A DNA stretch of 64,000 bases from Nothopassalora personata (lineage: Eukaryota; Ascomycota; Dothideomycetes; Mycosphaerellales; Mycosphaerellaceae). The notes under the pieces were generated by a model. It saw only the letters and a list, made by a program, of their open reading frames with translations. It was not told the origin of the DNA and made no database searches. The position numbers were made by a program, and so were the translations under genes. The stretch lies in NCBI GenBank assembly GCA_033816765.1, contig CM066287.1:1550001-1614000 (forward strand), given 5' to 3'. Below are positions 30,980 to 40,667 of the stretch, piece by piece. Each line of letters opens with the position of its first letter. The stretch's first letter is position 1.

Positions 30980-32278
30980 TCACCGACATATCTCGCGCGC
31001 AAAACTTCCCTCAAACTCACGTTCAACCTCCTTATTCACATCGCTCCAAGCCTGACTCATAGCCGGCAGCCCGTTTCCAGCAGACAAGACCGATTCTGCA
31101 GCAGGTCTGAAAGTGTCAATCTCCGGGAGACCGGCTGGACGTTCGTCTCCAAGTATTACATCGGTTTCGGTTGAAATCTCCTGACGTTGCGAGGAGATGC
31201 CATGGCGAAGCAGGAACTGTCTCTGTTCTTCGTTGATGGGATTCTTTCGGGATCTGTAGGTAGGGTTGGCGACATGAGGTCCTGCTGAAGTTACTGTGGT
31301 TGTCGGTACAGGAGTTGGAGGTGGGATGGTTGTGGGGAGGAGGACCGGGGCTGCTATGACCGGAGGAGCGGGGACTAGAGAAGCTGTGACAGTCGCGGCT
31401 TGTTCGCTGTCTTCGTCCAGGTCAAGCTCCTCCTTCTCTTCTCCTTCTTCTTCTTCTTCTTCTTCGTCGTCGTCGTCGCTGTCAGCCACGATCTGAGGCT
31501 GGTCGTCCGCTGGGGCTGCACTTCCTGAATTCGGTGCACTTGCTGGAGGAACCGCTGATGGCACTATTGCTGGAGGTGCTGGCCCTACATTAGCTGCGAC
31601 AGCTGCACTGGCCTCAGCCGCGATTCTTGCTGCCAACTCCGTACCGGGAGCAGCAATGATGGCGCCAGTGGCCTGAAGGGGATTGATTACTGAACACATC
31701 TCTGATCTCCTGTTGCGTGACTCGTGAGCCTGCCGTCACGACGTAACTTGTCTAGCAGAGACTGCATCTGCACTTGCTCGATGCCCCTGGTCAAGGTTTG
31801 TCTGCTTGTCTAACCACTTGTCTAGATATCCACCAGGCTCTTTCAGCCATTCCTCGGGAACCGGATGGCTTTTTTCGACGGCGAGCCACACCCGAGTCGG
31901 CGTCAACTCAACCTGCACTTGCAGTCATGTTGGTCCCATGCATCTGCCCCATCCTTCTTCGGTATATCCGCCACTTGCGCTCGTTGAGCGATGATGTTCA
32001 TTGCATCGTCGTCGTAGCCAAGAGCTGCGTCCTGGGCATAGATCCATTTGTTGGTAGGATTTTGCGATGGTTTTGCCCCGGGGTTGATGTCCGTATTTTG
32101 TGCTGCTCATCAATGTCTCCCCGGTGCTCGCTGGGTTTTGGCTACTACCATCATCACTGCGGAATGATGCACCTTTGTCACAGACATGTGCTACACACTT
32201 GAGCGAAGTAGCCACGATTCACCAGGTTACCTCACGACCGTGTCTCCGCAAAACGAATTCTTCATCTCCTGTCTCCAT
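30980..32278 (-). CDS. Unknown acidic, proline/alanine-rich protein (multi-exon model)
   Basis: The last exon is clear: an open frame to 30980 with Ala/Pro-rich sequence, a D/E run and a GLPEIDTFRP motif near the C-terminus. Upstream coding sequence is visible but needs splicing. A start at 32278 (METGDEEFVLRRHG), a segment reading NPTNKWIYAQDAALGYDDD, and a segment reading VELTPTRVWLAVEK can be joined. A 66-nt intron (GTGGCG..GTGCAG) fits in phase, and a 75-nt intron (GTTACG..CTTCAG) or a 72-nt alternative leads into the last exon. The first intron is the least certain. No domain recognised. The start lies only 2 nt after the stop of the next gene, so the two might be one transcription unit. 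Confidence 0.55.
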
Positions 32279-32280
32279 CC

Positions 32281-32997
32281 TCACGAGAAATGACTCCCAT
32301 TTCCTCCTGACCCAGCACCAGTTTCCTTAACTTTCGCCAACTCGTCCTCAACTCTCCCCTTCACCTTCTCAAGCTTTAGCTCCTCCACATACAGCTCCTG
32401 ACTCAGCAGCCCGTCCGAATCCCCATGATCTCCCACCACACTACGCTGCGCCTCTCGAGCCAGAAGTCTCGGAGCCATCTCGTATTGCGTGTCTGCCATC
32501 AAGGTCCGCCATGCGCGGAGCTTGTTCCGGTCATGGGAAACCTCATCTCGTTCTCGAAGGAGCCGCTGGTATGCGGCTACGGCATCACGAGGCGAGTTAG
32601 ACGTGTCGATGTTGGCGTTGGCCTGGTTGGTCGAGGGGCCTTGGAAGTTGGATACGTGGGGATTGGTGGTGCGGATATGAGAGGGGATAGATGGCGGCAT
32701 GGGCCTTACGATTGCTTTTGGGGAGGGTTTGAAGTGGTCGATTTCTGGGAGACCGGCTGTACGACCTCTTTGTACCGTGTCGTCGGCTGCTTTTGATAAG
32801 TGCTCGCGCTGGAGTGGATCTCTTGGGCGATATGCGGGGCTGATTGGTGATTGTTGACTGGCCTGGTCGTTCGACTTGAACATATCCCAGAGGTGAAGCT
32901 CTTTGGGGTCATCTTGCTGCTCGTCCTCTTCGAAGTCCAGTACTGGTTCTACTCGCCCGCTGAAAGCTTCATAGTCCTTTGCGTCATTTGTCGCCAT
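32281..32997 (-). CDS. Unknown hydrophilic protein sharing a short motif with its neighbour
   Basis: The 238-residue ORF starts at MATNDAK. It has an acidic N-terminus, a RTAGLPEIDHFKPSPKAI stretch that parallels GLPEIDTFRPAAES in the neighbouring gene, and a helical C-terminus (YVEELKLEKVKGRVEDEL). Coding-like sequence continues upstream in frame (MISYWAV.., from 33108) through a TAG at 33034-33036. That TAG is either a nonsense change (CAG to TAG) or the acceptor of a short intron. I chose the downstream ATG as the conservative start. Confidence 0.5.
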   Translation of the reverse strand: MATNDAKDYEAFSGRVEPVLDFEEDEQQDDPKELHLWDMFKSNDQASQQSPISPAYRPRDPLQREHLSKAADDTVQRGRTAGLPEIDHFKPSPKAIVRPMPPSIPSHIRTTNPHVSNFQGPSTNQANANIDTSNSPRDAVAAYQRLLRERDEVSHDRNKLRAWRTLMADTQYEMAPRLLAREAQRSVVGDHGDSDGLLSQELYVEELKLEKVKGRVEDELAKVKETGAGSGGNGSHFS

Positions 32998-33362
32998 GGG
33001 CTCCTCCTGCTCCTCGTCCTTGCTAGGCTCGATCTAATCTTCTGCTTGCTCATCGAGCTCCGATTGTACGATTCTGGCATGGTATCGGACGGCCCAGTAT
33101 GAGATCATCCGCAAATCGCGGCCTAGGAGTCCGCTCCTGAACCATGTCCAACAGCTACGCTATCAAAATCTGCCTGATACCTGCCACTACCTTGGTCAGG
33201 TATCTCACTAAATAATCAAGCTAGAACGAGTCGAGACGATCTCCCTCGTATCGTCGCTTCCTCACCATCTAAGATCGGACACCACGCTTTCCCTGCTCAT
33301 CATAAATGCTGTCGTAAGCTGGTTTTCTGCCGACGGCGCGGTCGAACGACTAGTCGCACACA

Positions 33363-33983
33363 TTAAGTAGCAATGTGATGTGGGTCCGTTCTGACATTCT
33401 CAACGAGATTTTCAAGGCTGATGTCTGCCAGTGGATCGGTCGCTGGGGATTCCATATCTGGAGCCTCGCCTTGATCGCCTGATGTAGGTGGTGGTGCATT
33501 CTCGACGGGTGGGTCGTCGTTGAGTGTCCGAGAAGTGTAGCCAGCTGCAGCAGCATCTGCTGGCTGCTGTGCTGGAAGATTATTTCGTGCGCCTTGGTGT
33601 TGAGTGATATAGGTTTGTGCTGCCAACGCATCGTCAGATGCATCCTCTGGAGATGGCATGCTGTCGTCAACAGCGGACTCTTCTTTCTCTGTAAGTCCAT
33701 ACTTTGAGCTCCTCAAAAGCAAGCCCTCTGTGGGTCTCTCGAACTGCCGTTCATCTTTGTCTTTCCCGTCCTCCTCCTCATCATCAACATTACTGCCCCC
33801 AGAAACGGTTAGGGCTGAACCATTGGCCACAGCGAATGTCGGCACCACAATCGTATTGGCTGGGGGCGCAGCGATAGTGGTCAAGTTCATGCCTCCACTT
33901 CCGGCCGGCGGACCTTGGAACAAGACTTTCAGCTCCTGCGCGGTGGGCTTCTGACCTGCTCGATGCCGTCTGCTCGATGCCAT
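33363..33983 (-). CDS. Unknown disordered protein
   Basis: The frame from MASSRRHRAGQKP (33983) gives 206 residues. It contains a GSGGMNLTTIAAPPANT stretch, an EEEDGKDKDER acidic patch and a Ser/Ala/Pro-rich tail. Open frame and coding-like sequence (LAVGYGRGKEDEALSY) continue upstream to about 34070, so a 5' exon is likely. I recognise no domain. It lies on the same strand as the two preceding unknown genes and is similar in composition, but does not carry their LPEID motif. Confidence 0.45.
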   Translation of the reverse strand: MASSRRHRAGQKPTAQELKVLFQGPPAGSGGMNLTTIAAPPANTIVVPTFAVANGSALTVSGGSNVDDEEEDGKDKDERQFERPTEGLLLRSSKYGLTEKEESAVDDSMPSPEDASDDALAAQTYITQHQGARNNLPAQQPADAAAAGYTSRTLNDDPPVENAPPPTSGDQGEAPDMESPATDPLADISLENLVENVRTDPHHIAT

Positions 33984-34684
33984 ATAGGAAAGTGCTTCAT
34001 CCTCCTTGCCTCTGCCATATCCGACAGCCAGTCTATTAAAAGTAGAGGCCGCCGCTCTTGTTGTTTGCAAGCTATATCAACGTCACGGTCATCCCAGGGT
34101 TTGCTTGCAGCTTAATGTGGAAAACAAAGAGACGTCTCTTATTTGGAGGGACCAGCTCGTCAAAGTATGCTGCTGAGATTCAAGACTTCCACTTCAAGAT
34201 GAGGTTTCAGTGGCATACACAACATGTTCGTCAACTCTACAGTTTCAAGTATGATCTTTGCAGCAAGTGATGTCTTATGGGCGTTTAGACTTCGATTTCT
34301 GAGAGAGTACAGTCATTCGTACGGCGAAGCTGTGCCTTGGCGAACGTGGTTAGTCATATGGTATCAGCTTGTAGGATGGGCGACTGTGACCGAGCCGACA
34401 AAGCGTGGCGAAAGGATAAACACGACCCGAAAGGACACAATTGCAAGGCGCTTGAGTCGACGGCGCAGTGTTGGGAGTTAGCTCGATAGTATTGGGTCCA
34501 GCTCCCAGTGGTGAAGACTGTGAAGGCTTCCGTGGAGCCACACTAGTGAATGTGGGACCTCGTCAGTGACACTGCGCGAGCACAACGACACATTCCCAAA
34601 CGCATAGGTTCTTATGCATTAGCTGTCGGTGGTTCTTTCTTGTCGTAACGGACTTACTTCCAATGACTCAAAAGTACTCCCAAT

Positions 34685-35074
34685 ATGTCAACAAGCCATT
34701 CGAACGACAACACCGCAAAATCACCATTGGAGGAAGGTGCTACCAGCGTGACAGCTGTACAGAAAGAATCAGACAGTCCGCAAGACGAGCGCCAGATCAC
34801 ATCGTTTCGAATCGAAGCGTCGCACTACGATAATGGATTGACAAGGCCAACAGAGCAGAGCTGGGAGAGCTTCCAGACTGCGGCAAAAGCTAGAGAAGCC
34901 ATTGCAAATCTGGTAACCTGGCCACCGTACTGCTTTCGCAGGATCATGCTGCAGGACTTGTCGAACCCTGAAGAGCCGCGGTATTTCATGCTTCGCGATG
35001 GACCTGTGAAAGGGGGAAGGAAAGATGCAGTGTTCACGCTGCTGAAAGTTATGATTGATGAGCCTGAAGGTTAG
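34685..35074 (+). CDS. Small hypothetical protein
   Basis: A single-exon ORF of 129 residues. The N-terminal 40 residues are polar and likely disordered. The remainder reads as a compact fold (ITSFRIEASHYDNGL, WESFQTAAKAREAIANL, PRYFMLRDGPVKGG). No family recognised. It converges on the SDR gene, leaving 23 bp between the stops. Confidence 0.6.
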   Translation: MSTSHSNDNTAKSPLEEGATSVTAVQKESDSPQDERQITSFRIEASHYDNGLTRPTEQSWESFQTAAKAREAIANLVTWPPYCFRRIMLQDLSNPEEPRYFMLRDGPVKGGRKDAVFTLLKVMIDEPEG

Positions 35075-35097
35075 GATTAAGCTTGTGGCACATACTT

Positions 35098-36182
35098 CTA
35101 CCTCTTCTTAGCACGCTCTTCATCCTCCTTCTTCTCCTTGATCCCGACGTCGATGATCATCTTCCCAGCTAGCCACTCGGGCAAGGCCCGGAAGAAAGCA
35201 GCTTGCACGGCATGCGCCCAGTAGCCGAAGATAACGCTCTTGCCGCAGCCGACCTTGTTCAAGCTGTAGCTGGCCATCTGTCGTGCCGTAGGTGCGAATA
35301 GTGAAGCCGCTCGAGGTACATAGTTCGTGGCAACAGCTGAGACCAGGAGGCAGAACACTTCGATGTCGGCCTTTTCCGCTTTCATTTCTGCTGTCAAGCA
35401 ACGCGACCAGCCTTTGTTATACGACTTGCAGCCCGAGTAGATTGAGAGATAGGGCAGGCCGAAATCGCTGGTTGTGCTTCCAACATTCACGATGAGAGCT
35501 GGGCCATTTTCGCGTAGTTGTGGGAGTAGCGCTCGTGTGATCTCTGTCGGGAAGCGTGCGTTGATGTCCATGACTGTACTGATTTGGGCTGGGGTGCGTT
35601 CGTGGAGAGGCATGAAAGAGACTCCCATGCCGCCGTTGCCGCCCAGATTGTTGATGAGTACTTTCAGATCGAAGGCCTTCAAGTTGGCTGCAGCGCGAGA
35701 GAAGACCTCGGCGTCTGAAGCATCGTGGCCTGCGTCAATTTTCAAGATCTGGACTTGCTGGTTCGGCCATCGCTTGTTCAGGTCAGTCTTGACAGACTCC
35801 AGCTTGTGTTGATTGCGGCCGTGTATCACGACGTTGAAGCCGCGCTCGCATAGCTCTTCAGCGAAGCCTTTGCCAATACCGTCTGTGGAGCCGGTGCTAT
35901 AACGAAATCAGTGAGGTGCAAGGCAAGATCTGGTCTCACTGACACCAATGCCCATGCTGACTCTTCCGGTCTACCCTTGGCTTTTCGATAGCGGTGCAGC
36001 GTGCTGTGATGGAAAAAGTGAAGGTGCAAGAACAAGGCGAGACGCGTGGCGTAGTATACTAGGAAGGCCGTCCCAACCCAGCTAAGTGCTAGAACTACCT
36101 TGACAAGGTCTAGAATCGCCATTGTGCCTTTGAGGTGATGTTGTTGCAGAACGACGTTCGCCCCGAGGTCTTGAAACGCCAT
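35098..36182 (-). CDS. Membrane-anchored short-chain dehydrogenase, very-long-chain 3-ketoacyl-CoA reductase type
   Basis: Exons 35944-36182 and 35098-35896 flank a 47-nt intron, giving 345 residues. The splice restores the cofactor motif as ALVTGSTDGIGKG. An N-terminal hydrophobic segment (LVKVVLALSWVGTAFLVYY, about 26-45) anchors it, as in Ifa38/17-beta-HSD12 proteins of the ER. LINNLGGNGGMG stands in the NNAG position. The catalytic Ser is in NVGST and the YxxxK motif in YSGCKSYNKG. The basic C-terminus (EERAKKR) would suit ER retention. Ifa38 reduces the 3-keto group in fatty-acid elongation. This may be a paralogue with another substrate rather than Ifa38 itself. A start at 36122 (MAILDLV) is equally possible. 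Confidence 0.8.
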
Positions 36183-36934
36183 CTATTCGGCATGTCCTCA
36201 TCCGGTTCGCGTCTCCAGCGGTATGCCATGCATGATTCAGGCACGTCAGACAGCAGGCTATAGCGCTCGCGGAACGACTGTTGACGCTTTGGGACTTGCC
36301 GGTGTGCTCATCTGACGGAGGTACTGCCCCGTCAAGAGACACCGCCAGGAGTGCTGTGAACATGATGCTTAATACTGTATCATGGCTCGTGCACAATTCC
36401 ACAACGTGAATTTGAGCGCGTGGCTTTCGCGATTGAGCCAAGCTCTCGCTTAAGACACACAAAGCTATTCCCTTTTGATCATGTCTACGAAACCTCCCGC
36501 CGTCGCCAGCACAACATCTTCGTTCTTTTCTTCGATATCTGGGGACATTTGCGGCGCCTGAGAGCTCAGTAGCCTCTCAAATATGTCTATTGGCATGTCG
36601 AATCGTATGGAGCCTCTTATTCCAGAGAGTGGCTCTCTCAAAGTGCATCAAGCCACAGTAGCACGAGAAGGGGCTGGACTGCACGGAGGATGAGGAGCTG
36701 ATCTCGATAACTTTTCACAGTCAACATCAATCTGCCACTGTCCTCTCTGGACCTGCTTACCGTCCCCAAAACCTGTCACTCCTGTGGTCATTGCTGAACT
36801 CACCTCTGCAAGGCATAGATCATGGCACTTTCCGAGCCAGCTGCCACCAAGACTGCGCGTCGAAATCATACCTCCGAGCATAGATGATGCTGAAGCTCCC
36901 GCAGACCCCTTGATTACACTACAACAGAGTCATC
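36183..36934. other. Intergenic region between divergent genes
   Basis: This 750-bp gap between the starts of the SDR and ankyrin-CorA genes probably holds both promoters. No frame here has support. Confidence 0.6.
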
Positions 36935-39900
36935 ATGGGCAGAAAGGCTGCGAGTGTACAGAGCGATTCTGACCGCTTGGAACCGAAGTTAGTCCGAGCT
37001 GTCGAGGCAAATAGCGTGCCAGAGGTCAAGGCTGTTATTCATGAGGCGCAAGGACGCAATCAGTGTACCGATGTCTTCCTGGGAGTTGGCCTCATCAAAG
37101 CTTGCGACAAGAACTTCTCGGCTGTCGCGCGATATCTGCTTGAGAACGGTGCCAATCCGGATTATGCTTCAGCGAACAAACCGGCGAGCCTGCTCCGTGC
37201 AGCCGACTTCGGTCGCAGAGAGATTGCAGAGGCTCTCATCGATCATGGAGCCAATCTGGAGGCTGGCGATAAGAAAGGCCGTACGGCGCTCATGACAGCT
37301 GCGTATAAAGGACAGTTGGGCATGGTTCAGCTGCTCGTAGCACGAGGAGCTCAGATCGAAACTCGAGATCACAGGCAAAGGAATGTTCTACACAATCTAA
37401 CAGCCGATAAAGGTCTGGTCAGGAAGCCAGGCAGCAAGCCTGCCCGCAAGTGGAACATGGAAATTGTGCGTTATCTCCTCCAAGCAGGAGTCGATGTGGA
37501 AGCTCAAGATGAGGATGGTCGAACACCTCTACATTGGTGTTGCGTCACGGATCTGGAAGATCTCCTGCGGACATTGCTGACGCCACGGACTAATGGTGCA
37601 GCACCCAAGGCAAATGTCAATGCGAAGAATGACCGACAAATGACCCCCATTCAGTTTGCCGCTTCCCGAAACCATGGACATTTGGTCCGGATCTTGCTGG
37701 ATCATGATGCGGATGTTCTCAATAAATCCGATGGAGGCTGGACTGCCTTACATAACTCATGCACGCAGGGCTCACAATATCTAATTGAGCTGCTTCTGGC
37801 GGCTGGAGCCGAGATCAATGGCGAGCTCATGAATGGCAGGACTCCGTTACACGTAGCCGCAGAGACCGGCAACCAGGAAGCAGTCGCTTGCCTCCTCCAG
37901 AAATCCAGCTGCAAGTCTGCCACTAGGGACCGCTTTGGCAACACTCCGCTACTACTGGCTGCTCAGCACCGCCACAGAGATATCGCGGAAATGCTAGCCC
38001 CGTGGAATCACCTGAATGAGCTGTCCGAGGAGGAACTCGATGCGTGCAAAAGGTTCAGAGCCAAGATCGTCGACTTCGGCGACTTTCCAAACGGCAACAG
38101 GGTCATGCAGAATCCGCCAACAATCTATGATCTGCTGTACGCCAAGAACCCTGGGCGCGGCATGGAACATCTATGGACCACCATGCCCAAGAAGATGAAA
38201 GTTACAAATCTTCGATGGATACACTTACCGGCGAACAATGTTGCCTGGTGCGATGCGTTGCTCAAGAAGCGCTTCATTGAAGAAGACGTCGCCGACGTAG
38301 ATGGTTACAAAGCTCTGGAGACATCCTTCAACCACCAACATCGCGGTCATCATCACCACTCTCGTTTCATGAGGCCTATGTGCCAAGTTGTACGTCGTAC
38401 AGCTGGCGATGAAGAGCAGCCTCTGGTAGCAAGCTCGACGCCTGCACCACAGTCGAGGAAGACCAGTACGTCCGCCTTGACAGCCGTACAAGAAGCAGCC
38501 CCCACAGGAGCACCAGAGGCCACACCAAACAAGCAGAGTGCAAACCAGCCGCCCTTGCCACAGCTCCAGCGGCACAACTCCCCTCCTGCAATATCAGGCT
38601 CAGAATCAAGCAACGAACAGAAGCCCGTCACCAAGAAAACTAAACCTCAAAGTCCTCGAACAGAGTCGACTTCAACATCAACTACAGTACCACAGGCTAG
38701 CACTGGCAAGCAGCGAGGCAAATCCTCGAAGCCCCAGGCCAAGCGTCAGGAAACAGTCTCTACTGTCTCAGCAGCATCTGAAAGTGGTGGAAACAATGCT
38801 CATGCTAACGGTGATGCCGGCACTCCGGGCTCGAAAGCAAACAGGACTGCCAAAAGGCCAACTCCAGGTAGAGCTTCCAGGAGTGGTACACACGCCGCCA
38901 TCGATCGTGTTGCGAACTCTTGTAACCTCTTCATGTTCATGCCTTACCTACACTTCGAAACACATCGCCGTAGAAAAGAGATGCAGCGCGCGTTGGAGCA
39001 TCCTGATCATCTTCGTGGCCTGAGCATGCATGCTGAAGCTGACGAGATCTTGATACGTGCTCATCTCTCGAAGTCAAGCTCATTTCTGCACGTTAGAAGA
39101 ACATTGGACCAGTTTTTCTACCACAATATCGACACCCGCTATCGCGACGAAGACCAGGTGGTATTCAGGTTTCAGCGAGATTTGCGCAACTCTCCAGACC
39201 CGGATCCGAAGATCTTCATGGTAGACCAGTTGTGGATGTGGATCGTGGGACGTGATCTCATCGTCACGAGCTTTCCACAACGATGGAAGCAGCCCCGGAA
39301 TGACCCATTGGATGTCTTCGAAGGTATAGTGGAGGACATCAACTCGGTTAAGATGCGAGATCCTATACAGAACGTGTACGAGCTCGCAATGACCATCGCA
39401 GGACGATGTTTCGGCACCTTTGACAGACACAGGAAGAACGACGACGGCTTTCAATTCTTGGACATGTTCGGTGCATCCCTCGGCGTAGCCATGGACCGCG
39501 AAGCCAAACGCTTCCAAGAATTCTCACGAGCATCCGAGCAAGCATCGATCTGGCTCCGGAGCCACAAGAAATCCAACAAAATCCTCCGCAACCTCGAAGT
39601 CGAAACGAAAGTGCACCATCACGCCTCGAAGAAAATCGACAGCTCAGCCCATGACGACCCCGACACGGAATTCATCGACAAGCTCCTCGATGTCGGCCCT
39701 GAAACAGACCTCCTAGCCGAGATCAAAGACATCCGCGACGAACTTGACATCCTCAAAATGGTCCTCCGCCACCAAGAGAATCTCCTCCCCGACCTCCAAA
39801 AAGCAATCACCACCCTCTACCACGATGATCGGTCCCTCGGCGCGCTTCGAAAAGTCACCCGCACGTTCGAGGAGCAGGAGAAGACGATCACGAACCCGTT

Positions 39901-40501
39901 GAAGGATATAGAACGGATGGAAGAACAAGCCAAACGAATCTACGAATCGATCCGCGACCTTCTCGACCTCAAGCAGAAGCACGCAAACGCTTTCGAAGCG
40001 CGCTTCGCCCGGGAGCAAGCCCTCGGCGCTCAGCGGCAGGGACAGACCATCATGGTCTTCACCATCGTCACAGTAATCTTCCTCCCACTCTCCTTCATCG
40101 CCGCCTTCTTTGCCATCAATGTCGACTCCTTCCCACACAACGCGACCAGCGGCCAACAAGAAATGTCCCTCGGCTACGTGAGCCAGTACATTTTCGGCAT
40201 CGGACTTGCGATTTCTATACCCTGCATCGCGATTGCGTTGAGTGTGGATGAGTTGAGCTATACTATGAAGAGGATAAGGCTGAAGTTAAGGCAGTGGTGG
40301 CCGAGGGGAAGGCAGAGGGAGGAGGTGGAGTGGGAGCGGCAGACGCTCAAGATTGAGCATTCGTTGTCAGTGGCGAGAAGTTTGAGGAGGAGTGGCGAGG
40401 TTACTTGGAAGGACACGTCGATGGATGTGCCGAGGAGGAGCGGCGCGTACCAGAGAAGGCGGCCAAGTCTTTGGGATGAGGAGGCGGCGAGACGGATGTG
40501 A
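36935..40501 (+). CDS. Ankyrin-repeat CorA-like divalent-cation transporter
   Basis: A single 1188-residue ORF. About eight ankyrin repeats occupy residues 20-370, with typical GRTALMTAAYKG, GRTPLHVAAETGN and GNTPLLLAAQH units. A Ser/Thr/Pro/Lys-rich linker runs to about 645. A CorA-like region follows, opening with FMFMPYLHFETHRRR and VDQLWMWI. A long coiled-coil stretch (about 880-1020) leads to two membrane segments near 1030-1055 (VFTIVTVIFLPLSFIAAFFA) and 1075-1100. After the first, INVDSF replaces the GMN signature of bacterial CorA. Ankyrin-CorA fusions are common in Pezizomycotina. Mg2+ transport is inferred from the fold only, and the plasma membrane is the likely site. Confidence 0.85.
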   Translation: MGRKAASVQSDSDRLEPKLVRAVEANSVPEVKAVIHEAQGRNQCTDVFLGVGLIKACDKNFSAVARYLLENGANPDYASANKPASLLRAADFGRREIAEALIDHGANLEAGDKKGRTALMTAAYKGQLGMVQLLVARGAQIETRDHRQRNVLHNLTADKGLVRKPGSKPARKWNMEIVRYLLQAGVDVEAQDEDGRTPLHWCCVTDLEDLLRTLLTPRTNGAAPKANVNAKNDRQMTPIQFAASRNHGHLVRILLDHDADVLNKSDGGWTALHNSCTQGSQYLIELLLAAGAEINGELMNGRTPLHVAAETGNQEAVACLLQKSSCKSATRDRFGNTPLLLAAQHRHRDIAEMLAPWNHLNELSEEELDACKRFRAKIVDFGDFPNGNRVMQNPPTIYDLLYAKNPGRGMEHLWTTMPKKMKVTNLRWIHLPANNVAWCDALLKKRFIEEDVADVDGYKALETSFNHQHRGHHHHSRFMRPMCQVVRRTAGDEEQPLVASSTPAPQSRKTSTSALTAVQEAAPTGAPEATPNKQSANQPPLPQLQRHNSPPAISGSESSNEQKPVTKKTKPQSPRTESTSTSTTVPQASTGKQRGKSSKPQAKRQETVSTVSAASESGGNNAHANGDAGTPGSKANRTAKRPTPGRASRSGTHAAIDRVANSCNLFMFMPYLHFETHRRRKEMQRALEHPDHLRGLSMHAEADEILIRAHLSKSSSFLHVRRTLDQFFYHNIDTRYRDEDQVVFRFQRDLRNSPDPDPKIFMVDQLWMWIVGRDLIVTSFPQRWKQPRNDPLDVFEGIVEDINSVKMRDPIQNVYELAMTIAGRCFGTFDRHRKNDDGFQFLDMFGASLGVAMDREAKRFQEFSRASEQASIWLRSHKKSNKILRNLEVETKVHHHASKKIDSSAHDDPDTEFIDKLLDVGPETDLLAEIKDIRDELDILKMVLRHQENLLPDLQKAITTLYHDDRSLGALRKVTRTFEEQEKTITNPLKDIERMEEQAKRIYESIRDLLDLKQKHANAFEARFAREQALGAQRQGQTIMVFTIVTVIFLPLSFIAAFFAINVDSFPHNATSGQQEMSLGYVSQYIFGIGLAISIPCIAIALSVDELSYTMKRIRLKLRQWWPRGRQREEVEWERQTLKIEHSLSVARSLRRSGEVTWKDTSMDVPRRSGAYQRRRPSLWDEEAARRM

Positions 40502-40667
40502 ACAGGACACTGGTCCGATTGTACGAAATGTCCATGCATGCTTTGGATAAGGGGTCCTGTGAATGGATATGTTGCATGCAGCACACGCTGGTAATGTGTA
40601 TTCCGCACGCCGCTGTAGGCGCTTCTGTAGGCTTCAACATATTACTGTATACATGACTCCATCAAAG

